This document shows, in pieces, positions 17,701-24,685 of a stretch of 64,000 nucleotides of DNA (its first letter is position 1; each line of letters begins with the position of its first letter). The position numbers and the translations under genes are program-made. The stretch is from Eubacterium sp. (GTDB lineage: Bacteria; Bacillota; Clostridia; Lachnospirales; Lachnospiraceae). The stretch lies in NCBI GenBank assembly GCA_024684035.1, contig JAIKXQ010000031.1:1-64000 (forward strand). Direction: 5' to 3'. The notes beneath the pieces were generated by a model. That model worked only from the letters and a program-made list of their open reading frames with translations. It did no database searches and was not told the DNA's origin.

Positions 17701-18118
17701 GGACAGCACAAAGGATGAGATAAGTGGCGCCTTCGATCGCATGAAGAAGTGTGGGCAGGATCAGGGTGGGATTCTTGTGATCGATGATCTGGGGTACTTC
17801 CGGGAACAGACAGCAAGCCGCTTTGACGAAGATCTGATGCAGGTACTGCGGGAGGAGAGCAGGAAGAAAAGCATCCTTGCGGTTTCGGCAGCGGGGTTCG
17901 GCTTTTCGGATATTCCGCTGAGAATGGCAGAGTTTTTCCGCCAGACCTTTTCTCTGGAACAGACCGACAGAGTACGCTATCTCGAGGTGCTCCGGCAGAC
18001 GCATCTGGATGTTTATCCGGAGAAGAACACGCCGGGACGGGGGCTCACCGTCTTTGAAGGGCGGGTGGTGGAGTTTCAGACTGCACAGGCCGGGGAGGGG
18101 GCGTTTACCGGTCCGTGA
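14705..18118 (+). CDS. essC: Type VII secretion ATPase EssC/YukB (FtsK/SpoIIIE family)
   Basis: A 1137-residue membrane ATPase, the motor of type VII secretion. I use the ATG at 14705, nine bases after GGAGG; the ATG at 14696 abuts that site. Order of parts: an FHA-like beta domain (about 15-100), two membrane helices (about 155-210), a degenerate first ATPase domain around residue 340 ('GIVGGGRSLG'), an active domain with Walker A 'GATGSGKS' at 607-614 and Walker B 'IVIDEFAEL', and a third with 'GGPGSGKS' at 929-936 and 'ILVIDDLG'. Staphylococcal EssC is larger, near 1480 residues, with two FHA domains; here only one is clear. The WXG100 genes follow directly. Confidence 0.95.
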   Translation: MSEEMEVWKPLRKYRLPVSGKVTVGDEPGCMIRCGNSGTAVFDRDKKEWRFPDTVGGNTRIKKISGEGKLWIQEWNGHVFAGLADFFAAEEALAADAGMIPARDPGRLYPARRMMTGGYFVPAPRQNLKFAEGEMVIEPPPSMEIPETGSTIMAIGPAATMALPMVLGYGAMAAVNRSEGYGGHLFIYVSLFTVTMSAALSLFWTVAGRIQQKHSFRNREEKRKKLYTSYLEEKNREAEEISKYNTAALHQRYPSAAVACGYNGKRSELWNRDPPERDFLKMRVGVGRVPFPVEIKVTEPGLASREDPLAELPGKLKERYEWLDKVPVCVDLEAGKMTGIVGGGRSLGAVTMAHLLCAQIAAACSPGDVRLACFWDREKDDPEAWECMRFLPHFWSPDRQIRYMADCAGQRRDLGFRLAEVLRERELRRRENSTAGTESEEWLVILFSSPELLEEALIRKYFCPEGPELHASAIVLAERMEQLPKQCTLGIRYDPEVSRMMHLGVEGERQRVDFQPDRMRAAALRKMGENLLPVRIRSQGGKEEIPEQITFLEMYGVKTTEELDISGRWKKGRASEMLRAYLGRKGGGICYLDLHEKYHGPHGIIAGATGSGKSVLMESCILSLAVEYSPEELNFLLIDYKGGGTADPFDRLPHLAGKISNLSGANVRRALMAIKSENTRRQQILAEYGVNHVDRYMELYRKGEASGALPHLVIVIDEFAELRKEQPEFMQELVSVAQVGRSLGVHLLLATQKPSGTVSENIWSNSHFRICLRVQSRQDSMDMLRSPDAASINICGRAILQVGNNEVFELFQSAYCEALYDPERKAGRSAKLILTTGENALRECRDVKGSPKRRKQLDAVIDEVVSCAENAGIGRASPLWLPPLGRQIGLSWLPSVEGKLVLGVVDDPQNQRQLPLVIDPHAGAVAVCGGPGSGKSTFLQTFLAGILENGKLTGRTEDKAGAAQAGAGQSLPEVIVMNYGGTVLSSFQNEPQVNIYLDRDSTKDEISGAFDRMKKCGQDQGGILVIDDLGYFREQTASRFDEDLMQVLREESRKKSILAVSAAGFGFSDIPLRMAEFFRQTFSLEQTDRVRYLEVLRQTHLDVYPEKNTPGRGLTVFEGRVVEFQTAQAGEGAFTGP

Positions 18119-18259
18119 CTTTGAGATGCAGAGAATCAAATGGCCGGCTTGGAAGCGAATCATAGAAAGTGAAGCATAGACCATAGAAAGGGTATCGAAG
18201 AAAGAGAATCCCGGAAAGAAAACCACCGAATGAAAACCACAGAAAGGAGAGAAAAACGT

Positions 18260-18559
18260 ATGGGAGAATTCAGTGTGAGCGCAGGAAGAGTAAGAACAGA
18301 GATCAATGAACTGGCTGCTCTGAACAGCAGATTCAAGAAGCAGGTGGAGGAGCTCCGACAGACGGAGGGAAGTCTGAACGGCATGTGGGAAGGCGAATCG
18401 AGAGCAGCGTTTCACAACGCGTTTCATGCAGATTCGCTCCAGATGGAGAGCTTTTACGGGACGGTACTCACCTTTGTGCGTACCCTGGACGAAATCGTGA
18501 ATAAATACGAGGCTGCGGAGCGTCGGAATCTGGATATTGCGACAAGGAGGAATTACTGA
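18260..18559 (+). CDS. WXG100 family protein 1
   Basis: A 99-residue helical-hairpin protein with the turn motif 'GMWEGES' at the centre (W-x-G). No signal peptide. The C-terminus has 'VNKYEAAERRN', close to the Y-x3-D/E export pattern of type VII substrates. AAAGGAG precedes the ATG. The stop overlaps the start of the next WXG100 gene by one base (TGATG), so they are translationally coupled and may form a heterodimer. Confidence 0.9.
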   Translation: MGEFSVSAGRVRTEINELAALNSRFKKQVEELRQTEGSLNGMWEGESRAAFHNAFHADSLQMESFYGTVLTFVRTLDEIVNKYEAAERRNLDIATRRNY

Positions 18560-18873
18560 TGAGTGAACAGATCAAAGTGACACCGGAAAAACTGCAGGCG
18601 ACGGCAGAACAGTTTGCGACAGAGGGAGAACAGGTTGCGGCCACAACAGGTTCCATGATCAGTATCGCGTCATCCCTTTCGGGCGCGTGGCAGGGAGCGG
18701 CTTCCTCTGCGTACATTGCAAAACTCAGAGGAATGGAGGGAAATATTCAGCGGCTGGTCAGGATGGTTCGGGAACACAGCAGTGACTTAAAAGAGATGGC
18801 GCAGAATTACGAGCGGGCGGAAGCACAAAATGCCGAGGCCGCAGCGGCGCTGAAGCAGGGAGAGGTTCACTAA
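18559..18873 (+). CDS. WXG100 family protein 2 (EsxA-like)
   Basis: A 104-residue protein, the most canonical of the five: 'MSEQIKVTPEKLQATAEQF' N-terminal helix, turn 'GAWQGAASSAY', second helix, and 'NYERAEAQNAEA' near the end, which fits Y-x3-E. It is predicted to be secreted as a folded helical-hairpin dimer through EssC. It is coupled to the gene before it. About 100 bp separates it from the next WXG100 gene; this gap holds a short inverted repeat TCCCGAT / ATTGGGA around 18908 and no gene. Confidence 0.94.
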   Translation: MSEQIKVTPEKLQATAEQFATEGEQVAATTGSMISIASSLSGAWQGAASSAYIAKLRGMEGNIQRLVRMVREHSSDLKEMAQNYERAEAQNAEAAAALKQGEVH

Positions 18874-18975
18874 CTGGTATTTGAATCCGTTTTTAAGAAA
18901 AAGTTGTCCCGATTTATTGGGATCAGTGGGCATTTGGACAGCAGTTATGAATAGACAGGAGGGAATGACGCTGCC

Positions 18976-19257
18976 ATGAAGGTATCTGTAAGAAAAGTAT
19001 CACAGGATGTGGAGAATATACTCCGCGTATCACAGCAGGCGGAAGAGAAGCTGGATGATTTGCGTCTGTGTTTCCGGGATCTGGAGGCGTGTTGGGAAGG
19101 AGACGCATCGAAGTCGTACAGCAGGAAAGTAGATGAGGAACTGGGAGAACTGCGGTTTGCCTGTACCAGGATGAAAGTATTTCTGATGGGAATGCATCAG
19201 GCGGCTGCTCTTTACAGCGCATGCGGAAAGGCAATGGAGAGAAATGTTCAAACTTAA
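18976..19257 (+). CDS. WXG100-like protein 3
   Basis: A 93-residue helical protein with 'EACWEGDASKSY' at the predicted turn. It starts 'MKVSVRKVSQDVENIL'. AGGAGGG lies 12 bases before the ATG, a slightly long spacing. Its end overlaps the next gene by 14 bases. It is shorter and more divergent than proteins 1 and 2 and may be a partner or chaperone rather than a free substrate. Confidence 0.8.
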   Translation: MKVSVRKVSQDVENILRVSQQAEEKLDDLRLCFRDLEACWEGDASKSYSRKVDEELGELRFACTRMKVFLMGMHQAAALYSACGKAMERNVQT

Positions 19258-19564
19258 AGTGAGCGGCGATTCCATGAGAGAGAGGGCTTCCGAGGCGGAA
19301 GACCTGATCCGGGAGACCGAGAATATTTTTTTGAAAATGCAGGGGATCCTGCAGGATTCAAAAACATACTGGACGGGAAACAGCGGAGATGCCTGCAGAA
19401 AAAGCGGGAAGAACTGCTGTGAAGCGGCACAGGGGGCCTGCAAAAAACTCTTTGATTCGGTGCAGGCTCTGAGAGTGATGACCGATGTCTATGAGCAGAC
19501 GGAAGGAGAGACATACGGACTGGCAGCAGGACTGTCAGCGGAAGGAAAAAAAGACGGCGTCTGA
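19244..19564 (+). CDS. WXG100-like protein 4
   Basis: A 106-residue helical protein with the W-x-G turn 'TYWTGNSGDACR'. It starts 'MFKLKVSGDSMRERASEA' inside the end of the previous gene, so translation is coupled. It carries three cysteines ('ACRKSGKNCCEAA' contains them), unusual for this family. Toward the end 'TDVYEQTEGETYG' could supply the export motif. Confidence 0.78.
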   Translation: MFKLKVSGDSMRERASEAEDLIRETENIFLKMQGILQDSKTYWTGNSGDACRKSGKNCCEAAQGACKKLFDSVQALRVMTDVYEQTEGETYGLAAGLSAEGKKDGV

Positions 19565-19579
19565 CGGGAGGCGGGAACG

Positions 19580-19903
19580 TTGGGAAAGAATCTTTCGGAG
19601 ATACGTCTGAGATACAGGCAGACGGCCTGTCAGCTGGAAGAGATGCGAAACATGACAGCTTCCATGCGGTCGTACGTGGAGGAGGATTTCGATTCTGCTC
19701 TCACACGGCTTACCTCCTCATGGAAAGGAGAGGTCGCCGAAGAGTATCAGAGACGTGGAAAGAGGCTTCAGAGGAGTTATCTTGACAGACTCGATGAACT
19801 GGAGCAGTGTCTGGACACCCTGAGACTTGCCGCGAGAAACATTTATGAGGCGGAAATGCAGAACGCCTCCCGTGCCGCTTCCGGAAATGACAAAGAATGG
19901 TGA
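19580..19903 (+). CDS. WXG100-like protein 5
   Basis: A 107-residue helical protein that starts at TTG, with GGGAGG at a normal distance. The turn motif is 'SSWKGEVAEEYQRR'. 'NIYEAEMQNASRA' near the end fits the Y-x3-E type export pattern. It ends 12 bases before the start of the kinase gene. With proteins 1-4 it makes five non-identical WXG100-type proteins in 1.7 kb. Confidence 0.8.
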   Translation: MGKNLSEIRLRYRQTACQLEEMRNMTASMRSYVEEDFDSALTRLTSSWKGEVAEEYQRRGKRLQRSYLDRLDELEQCLDTLRLAARNIYEAEMQNASRAASGNDKEW

Positions 19904-19915
19904 GGGATCTTGCGT

Positions 19916-21730
19916 ATGAAAGCGGTGGAGAAAAAAGAAAAGCAGTCTGCGCACCGCGAGGCCGGATCCGGTTGTGATGGATGCGCAGCGGGACAACAGG
20001 CGGATTCCGGCGCCGGAGGAAACAGTCTTTGCGGTGAGGGAGCTGTAGTCGGAAGCAGATACAGACTTCTCCGGATGATCGGAAAAGGCGGGAGTGCCAG
20101 AGTCTGGCTGGCGGAAGATCTTGTATTGCAGAAGAAGTGGGCTGTGAAACAGTCGAGATTCTTTGATTCCGGAATGCTTTCCGAAGAACAGCAAATGCTG
20201 GCGGCCTGTGACATAAAAAGAGAGGCGGAAATTCTTAAGAAACTGTCGCATCCGATGATTCCCGGAATCAGGGATGTATTTGAAGAAGACGGCCGGGTTT
20301 ATGTGGTGATGGATTATGTGGAAGGTATAACGCTGGAGGAATACCGGAAGACGAAGGGGCCTGTGCCTGAGAAACTCGTGAGAAGATGGGCTGTTGAATT
20401 GTGCAGAGTGCTTTACTATCTGCATACGAGAACCCCGCCGGTGATCTACAGGGATTTGAAGCCTTCAAATATCATGCTTACCCCGGGAGGACACATCCGG
20501 CTGATTGATTTCGGGATCGCCAGGGAATACAGAGAGGGCAAGACTGCGGACACGGCAATTCTCGGGACGACCGGCTATGCGGCTCCGGAACAGCATGGGA
20601 GAAGACAGTCGGATGCCCGCTGTGATATCTATTCTCTGGGGATCACCCTTTGGGAACTTCTCACCGGACAGCCGCCACTGGAGGATTCCGGAGAAATCAG
20701 GAGATATTCGCGGGAGGAAAGTGGCGGAGTCATATCCGGAGAGATGGAGAGAATTCTTCGGCGGGCCACGTCGTATGATTTCCGCGACCGCTATCCGGAC
20801 TGTCGCAGAATGGCGCTGGATCTTCTGGAGTCCGAAGGAAGGATCAAGGAGCAGAGAAAGAAGAAGCAAAGGAGAATCCTGTGCAGACTGGCGGCCGGCC
20901 TGATGGCTGTCCTGCTTCTGATTTGTACCGCCGTCTATCTGTCTGTGACGGGACATGCCAGGGAAATCCAATACAGAAACAGCATGGACTTCGGAGCAGT
21001 GACAGGAGCCGGGGAGGCTGTTGTCCGGGCGGAGAAGGCCGTAAGGATCCACGGGGACAGAGAAGAGGTCTACGATCATCTACTGCGGTATATGGAAGAG
21101 AGGACGTTCGGAGACAAAGAGAGCCGGGCTTTTACCCGTTTCTGGAAGACGTACCGGGAGTCGATCGCGGATCAGTCTTTCTATCCGGAGCTGCTTCTTC
21201 GGATCGGAAAGCTGTATTTCTATCGCTACCGGGGAGAGGATGACAGTCTCCGGGTACGGATTCTCCGGTCTGAGCCCTACTTCGCCTCAGCGGTTTCCTG
21301 CGAACAGGTACCGGAGGCGATTCGAAAAGAAAGTGAGGCCTATGAGACGGTCTGCACTTTTTGTCTTCGCTATGTGTTTGACACGTCGCTGGTCCGGGAA
21401 CCGACGGAAAAGGAGTACCGCAAGATTCTGGAGGCACTTGAGGGCTGTATCGGAAAAGTTGACGGGATTTCCGGAGAGGAAGCTGTGTATTCAAAGCTCA
21501 CATTATTGGCGGAGATGGGCGATATTCTGAATTCCCTCCGGTTTGGAATGGCAAAGGCCGGGGTAAGCGACAGCAGAATCGCTAAACTGTATTGTGATTT
21601 TTTGAAGAAGGTTCAGTCACTGCACCCCACACGAAAAAAGACAGAGGCAATGCAAAAAGAGTTGATGGAGAATCTGTCCGTCTATCTGGAGAATTTGGAG
21701 AGAGCATACAGAAACGCGGCGGACGAGTAA
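19916..21730 (+). CDS. Membrane serine/threonine protein kinase of the type VII locus, EssB-like topology
   Basis: A 604-residue protein; the ATG at 19916 follows GAGGG by nine bases (a TTG at 19910 is the alternative). After a Ser/Gly-rich N-terminus, residues 48-310 are a complete Hanks-type kinase: glycine loop 'IGKGGSARVWLAED' at 55-68, K78 in 'WAVKQ', D180 in 'YRDLKPSN', D198 in 'DFGIARE' and 'GTTGYAAPEQ'. A basic stretch leads into one membrane helix at about 321-346, then a 258-residue helical external domain without PASTA repeats. EssB/YukC of Firmicutes type VII systems has the same order, but its kinase fold is inactive. No EssB is otherwise seen here, so this protein may fill that structural place while remaining an active kinase. 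Confidence 0.88.
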   Translation: MKAVEKKEKQSAHREAGSGCDGCAAGQQADSGAGGNSLCGEGAVVGSRYRLLRMIGKGGSARVWLAEDLVLQKKWAVKQSRFFDSGMLSEEQQMLAACDIKREAEILKKLSHPMIPGIRDVFEEDGRVYVVMDYVEGITLEEYRKTKGPVPEKLVRRWAVELCRVLYYLHTRTPPVIYRDLKPSNIMLTPGGHIRLIDFGIAREYREGKTADTAILGTTGYAAPEQHGRRQSDARCDIYSLGITLWELLTGQPPLEDSGEIRRYSREESGGVISGEMERILRRATSYDFRDRYPDCRRMALDLLESEGRIKEQRKKKQRRILCRLAAGLMAVLLLICTAVYLSVTGHAREIQYRNSMDFGAVTGAGEAVVRAEKAVRIHGDREEVYDHLLRYMEERTFGDKESRAFTRFWKTYRESIADQSFYPELLLRIGKLYFYRYRGEDDSLRVRILRSEPYFASAVSCEQVPEAIRKESEAYETVCTFCLRYVFDTSLVREPTEKEYRKILEALEGCIGKVDGISGEEAVYSKLTLLAEMGDILNSLRFGMAKAGVSDSRIAKLYCDFLKKVQSLHPTRKKTEAMQKELMENLSVYLENLERAYRNAADE

Positions 21731-21741
21731 AGGAGGCAGCT

Positions 21742-23973
21742 GTGAAAAGAAAAAGAATCGTAGCGGCGGTGGTGACCGCCTGTTCAGTGGTTTCTGCAGG
21801 GGCAATCAGCGCGCCTGCGGCAGTCGTATTTCAGGGAGCGGATGAAATTCAGGAAAGTTCTGTTCCGGAAGTGACAGATCCTTCGGATATTGATGCGGAC
21901 ACCCTTAACGGCGTGGAAGCAGATGACGTGTATGAGGAAAAGCCGGATGAAGAACAGGAGGATGCGGAAGAATCGAAGGGGAGAGTGGAAGCCACAGATC
22001 CGGACGGAGGAAGACTATATCCGGGATCGGAAGGAGATGAGGCTGCGGATTCTACAGAAGAGAGACAGATTTGCGGAGCTGAGGAAAATGAGGATGATTC
22101 GCCGGAAGCTTCTGTGTCGGATCCTTCACCTGCCGGAAATGAAAACGGGAACATGGAGAAAACTGCGATATATCTGTCTCTGCAGCCTGTGAAGAAATAC
22201 GGGGAAAAAGATCCGGATCTTGCGGAAATGATCCGGGAACAGCTTCACGCACAGTTGAATGATCAGGAAAAAGAAAGACTCGCAGAGGGATATCTTCATG
22301 TTCGCTATGCCGGGGATTTTTCAGATGAGGGACAAAGCAGAGAACCCGGACAATCGGAAATCGAAGTAAAGATGGAGGAGAACCCCTACTGGATCCTGGG
22401 GGGTGATGACGGTGATGCGGAATCATATCTGATCACTATTCCGTCCGACACGACAACCCGGGAGTATGGGGAGAATAATGCTGACGGTGACGAGGGGACA
22501 TCCGGAGAGTCGGCAGGTGAATCGTCTTATGCTCCTGAAAAAGAAGCTGCGGAAGATACTTCGGTGGAGGAGTCCTCTGTGGAAGACCGGAGTTCCGGAC
22601 AGGAGAGCAGGGATGTGTCCACGGATGGTTACCCGGAGAATCTTCTCTGCAACGGCCCGGATCCGGAGAACATCGATGATCCGTATTCTTCCCGGAAAGT
22701 GTATACGGATGACAGCCGGGAATCACAGGAAAGCAAGACGGTGAAAGCTTCTCAGGAAGCCGGAAAAGCTTCTGCCGCCAGGGAACAGGGAGCTGTGACG
22801 GCAGATACGGATGCAGGAAATAAAACGGCAAAAGCAGAGACAAAGACAGCCGTCAACTGCGCAAAGCTCACCCTTATCCCGGGAATCCGAGACGGAAATG
22901 TGTACAGGGGAAATGTCAGTACGGTGATACGGACGGTCAATGAGGCGGATAACGACTGTGTCGTAAAGCTTACAAGAAACGGCAGATGGCATGGAGACGA
23001 GGATGTGACCGACCTGTTTCTTCGCAACCGGAAGAAAGACGGGAGTACGGAGACTGTGCTGGAGGATCCGTCGAGAACCCGGGCAAATGACGGTACCTAT
23101 ACGCTGTCCGTGAAGTACAGGGATCAGGAAGGAAAAGAGGCGGAGAAGAAAGTACAGTTCGCGCTTAACCGTTTCGGTTCGGTGTATGAATTCGGTGATA
23201 AGCTGCAGCATCTGGACGGAGCCAGTGTGAAAAAGATCGGACAGGGGCTTCGATTGTCGGAATACAATCCGGGATCACTGGTGAAGGATTCCTGCCGGCT
23301 GGAGATCACAAGAGACGGCCGTCCGGTGAAGACGGAGGGCTTTTCTGTCAGGGACATGGGCATCGTCCGCGCCACATCAGCGGACGGGCACAAAGGCTGG
23401 CACAGATACGATTATGTGATTTCGAAGAAAAATTTCCGGAAGGAGGGGATTTACCAGCTGGTAATCTCTTCCAGAGACGGATCCGGAAATGAGCAGGACA
23501 GTCTGCGTGCAGGACAACGATGTGTCAGTTTCTGTGTAGACCGGACAGCTCCGGTTATTGAGTCGGTGGCGGGACTGGAAAACCGGAATCTTGAAGAAGA
23601 GAGCAAGGTGCGCGTGGAAGTATCCGATGCCATGGGACTTCGCAACATCCGGATTTATGCAGACGGACAGCTCATTCGGGAAGAGAAGAATTTTGAAAAA
23701 GGGAACTCCTGCAAAACAGAATTCGTCCTGAAAGGTGGAGAACACCACATACGAATCACTGCCACAGATCAGGCGGGAAACCGGATCGACACGGACGAGA
23801 AGGCCGCAGACGGCAGCTATACCTTCTGTCCGGACTATCCTTTTGAGAGACAGGTATCCGTCGGAAAAACAAAGGAGGCGGAAAATGTGGAAGGAACGAA
23901 AGGGTTCTGGGGAAGTTTGTGGAAAATGATGTCTGACATACCGGCGCATGTGCATAAGTGGCTGACGTCCTGA
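21742..23973 (+). CDS. Large secreted acidic protein with Ig-like domains, type VII locus
   Basis: A 743-residue protein starting at GTG with AAAGGAGG upstream. A Sec signal peptide is clear ('KRKRIVAAVVTACSVVSAG'), with probable cleavage near residue 28 after 'APA'. Residues about 30-350 are low-complexity and very acidic, rich in Glu, Asp, Ser and Gly. Residues about 375-690 hold several beta-sandwich repeats; the last ('DRTAPVIESVAGL' to 'HHIRITATDQAGNRID') is a typical bacterial Ig-like module. There is no C-terminal anchor; it ends with an amphipathic 'FWGSLWKMMSDIP'. It sits between the kinase and EsaB genes. It may bind the cell wall or be an external partner of the secretion apparatus. 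I know of no named family for the whole protein. Confidence 0.8.
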   Translation: MKRKRIVAAVVTACSVVSAGAISAPAAVVFQGADEIQESSVPEVTDPSDIDADTLNGVEADDVYEEKPDEEQEDAEESKGRVEATDPDGGRLYPGSEGDEAADSTEERQICGAEENEDDSPEASVSDPSPAGNENGNMEKTAIYLSLQPVKKYGEKDPDLAEMIREQLHAQLNDQEKERLAEGYLHVRYAGDFSDEGQSREPGQSEIEVKMEENPYWILGGDDGDAESYLITIPSDTTTREYGENNADGDEGTSGESAGESSYAPEKEAAEDTSVEESSVEDRSSGQESRDVSTDGYPENLLCNGPDPENIDDPYSSRKVYTDDSRESQESKTVKASQEAGKASAAREQGAVTADTDAGNKTAKAETKTAVNCAKLTLIPGIRDGNVYRGNVSTVIRTVNEADNDCVVKLTRNGRWHGDEDVTDLFLRNRKKDGSTETVLEDPSRTRANDGTYTLSVKYRDQEGKEAEKKVQFALNRFGSVYEFGDKLQHLDGASVKKIGQGLRLSEYNPGSLVKDSCRLEITRDGRPVKTEGFSVRDMGIVRATSADGHKGWHRYDYVISKKNFRKEGIYQLVISSRDGSGNEQDSLRAGQRCVSFCVDRTAPVIESVAGLENRNLEEESKVRVEVSDAMGLRNIRIYADGQLIREEKNFEKGNSCKTEFVLKGGEHHIRITATDQAGNRIDTDEKAADGSYTFCPDYPFERQVSVGKTKEAENVEGTKGFWGSLWKMMSDIPAHVHKWLTS

Positions 23974-23989
23974 CGGGAGACAGACGCGC

Positions 23990-24244
23990 ATGATACTGGT
24001 ATCGGTGGAGATCCCCGTCATCGGAGAATGCTTTGATTTCAGGATTGAGAATGAGGAGCAGATTCCGGTCTCTCAGCTGAAACGCGAGATCACAGAAGAA
24101 GTGTGTCAGTGGAAGAATCTGTGTTTCTCCGGTTCCGTGGATAAACTCTGGCTTTATGACGAGCGGCTCGAAGGAATTCTGGAAGACAGAGTAACTGTGA
24201 GGGCGAGTGGCCTTCTTGACGGAGATCATCTTGTACTGTTCTGA
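23990..24244 (+). CDS. esaB: EsaB/YukD ubiquitin-like protein
   Basis: An 84-residue cytoplasmic protein with a ubiquitin-like beta-grasp pattern: 'MILVSVEIPVIGECFDFRI' as the first hairpin, a helix 'QLKREITEEVCQW', and the closing 'RASGLLDGDHLVLF', which matches the GI-x-DGD-x-L ending of YukD. EsaB/YukD is a conserved accessory of Firmicutes type VII systems. It is the last gene of the operon. It shows that the locus is of the Firmicutes (T7SSb) kind even though other accessory proteins are not recognised. Confidence 0.85.
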   Translation: MILVSVEIPVIGECFDFRIENEEQIPVSQLKREITEEVCQWKNLCFSGSVDKLWLYDERLEGILEDRVTVRASGLLDGDHLVLF

Positions 24245-24343
24245 GCTGACACGGTCAGGTTATTAAAAAATCCTGTCTGGAATTCTATCTAAAAACCTAT
24301 CTAAAATTCTATCCTGATATGTTGTTATACAATTCCTGTAAAA

Positions 24344-24403
24344 AATGAGGCTTTTCATGAGAAGGCGAAACTGCCTGAGCATCTCATGAAAGGCCTCATT
24401 CTT
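24344..24403 (+). terminator. Long hairpin after the type VII operon
   Basis: An 18-bp stem AATGAGGCTTTTCATGAG / CTCATGAAAGGCCTCATT with one G-U pair and a 21-base loop. Only CTT follows, so it may be a weak terminator or an RNA-stabilising hairpin. Between here and 24548 I see no supported gene. Confidence 0.6.
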
Positions 24404-24548
24404 ATTGGGAAATCCATGCTGAAAGCCATTGTAAAAAATCATGTGCGCTGCTGCCGGAAACGTGGATTTTGTCCGTGCAGGGAATACGCTGCGAAATGTC
24501 TGTTGAAGCGATTCCGTAGGATACGCTTGTGTTATTACAAGGTATATA

Positions 24549-24575
24549 TAATTCTTAATGATATATAGCCGATAT
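24549..24575 (+). promoter_or_regulatory. SigD (sigma-28) type promoter of the chemotaxis receptor gene
   Basis: TAAT at 24549-24552, a 15-bp spacer, then GCCGATAT at 24568-24575. This is an exact match to the B. subtilis SigD -10 element and a near match to its TAAA -35. It lies 110 bp before the receptor start codon. Confidence 0.75.
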
Positions 24576-24685
24576 TATATATGAACGTGATTTTTGGTGC
24601 GAAGGGATACCGCCTTGGGACGCGGAACAGGAAGAAGCATTCATTAAAAGAGACTGGAATTTAATACAAAAGAAGGAGAGAGAAG

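Noticed and set aside
24386-24568. A 60-residue Cys- and Arg-rich frame after esaB, considered as a small peptide gene
   Set aside because: It starts inside the terminator-like hairpin, has no ribosome binding site and no secretion leader pattern.
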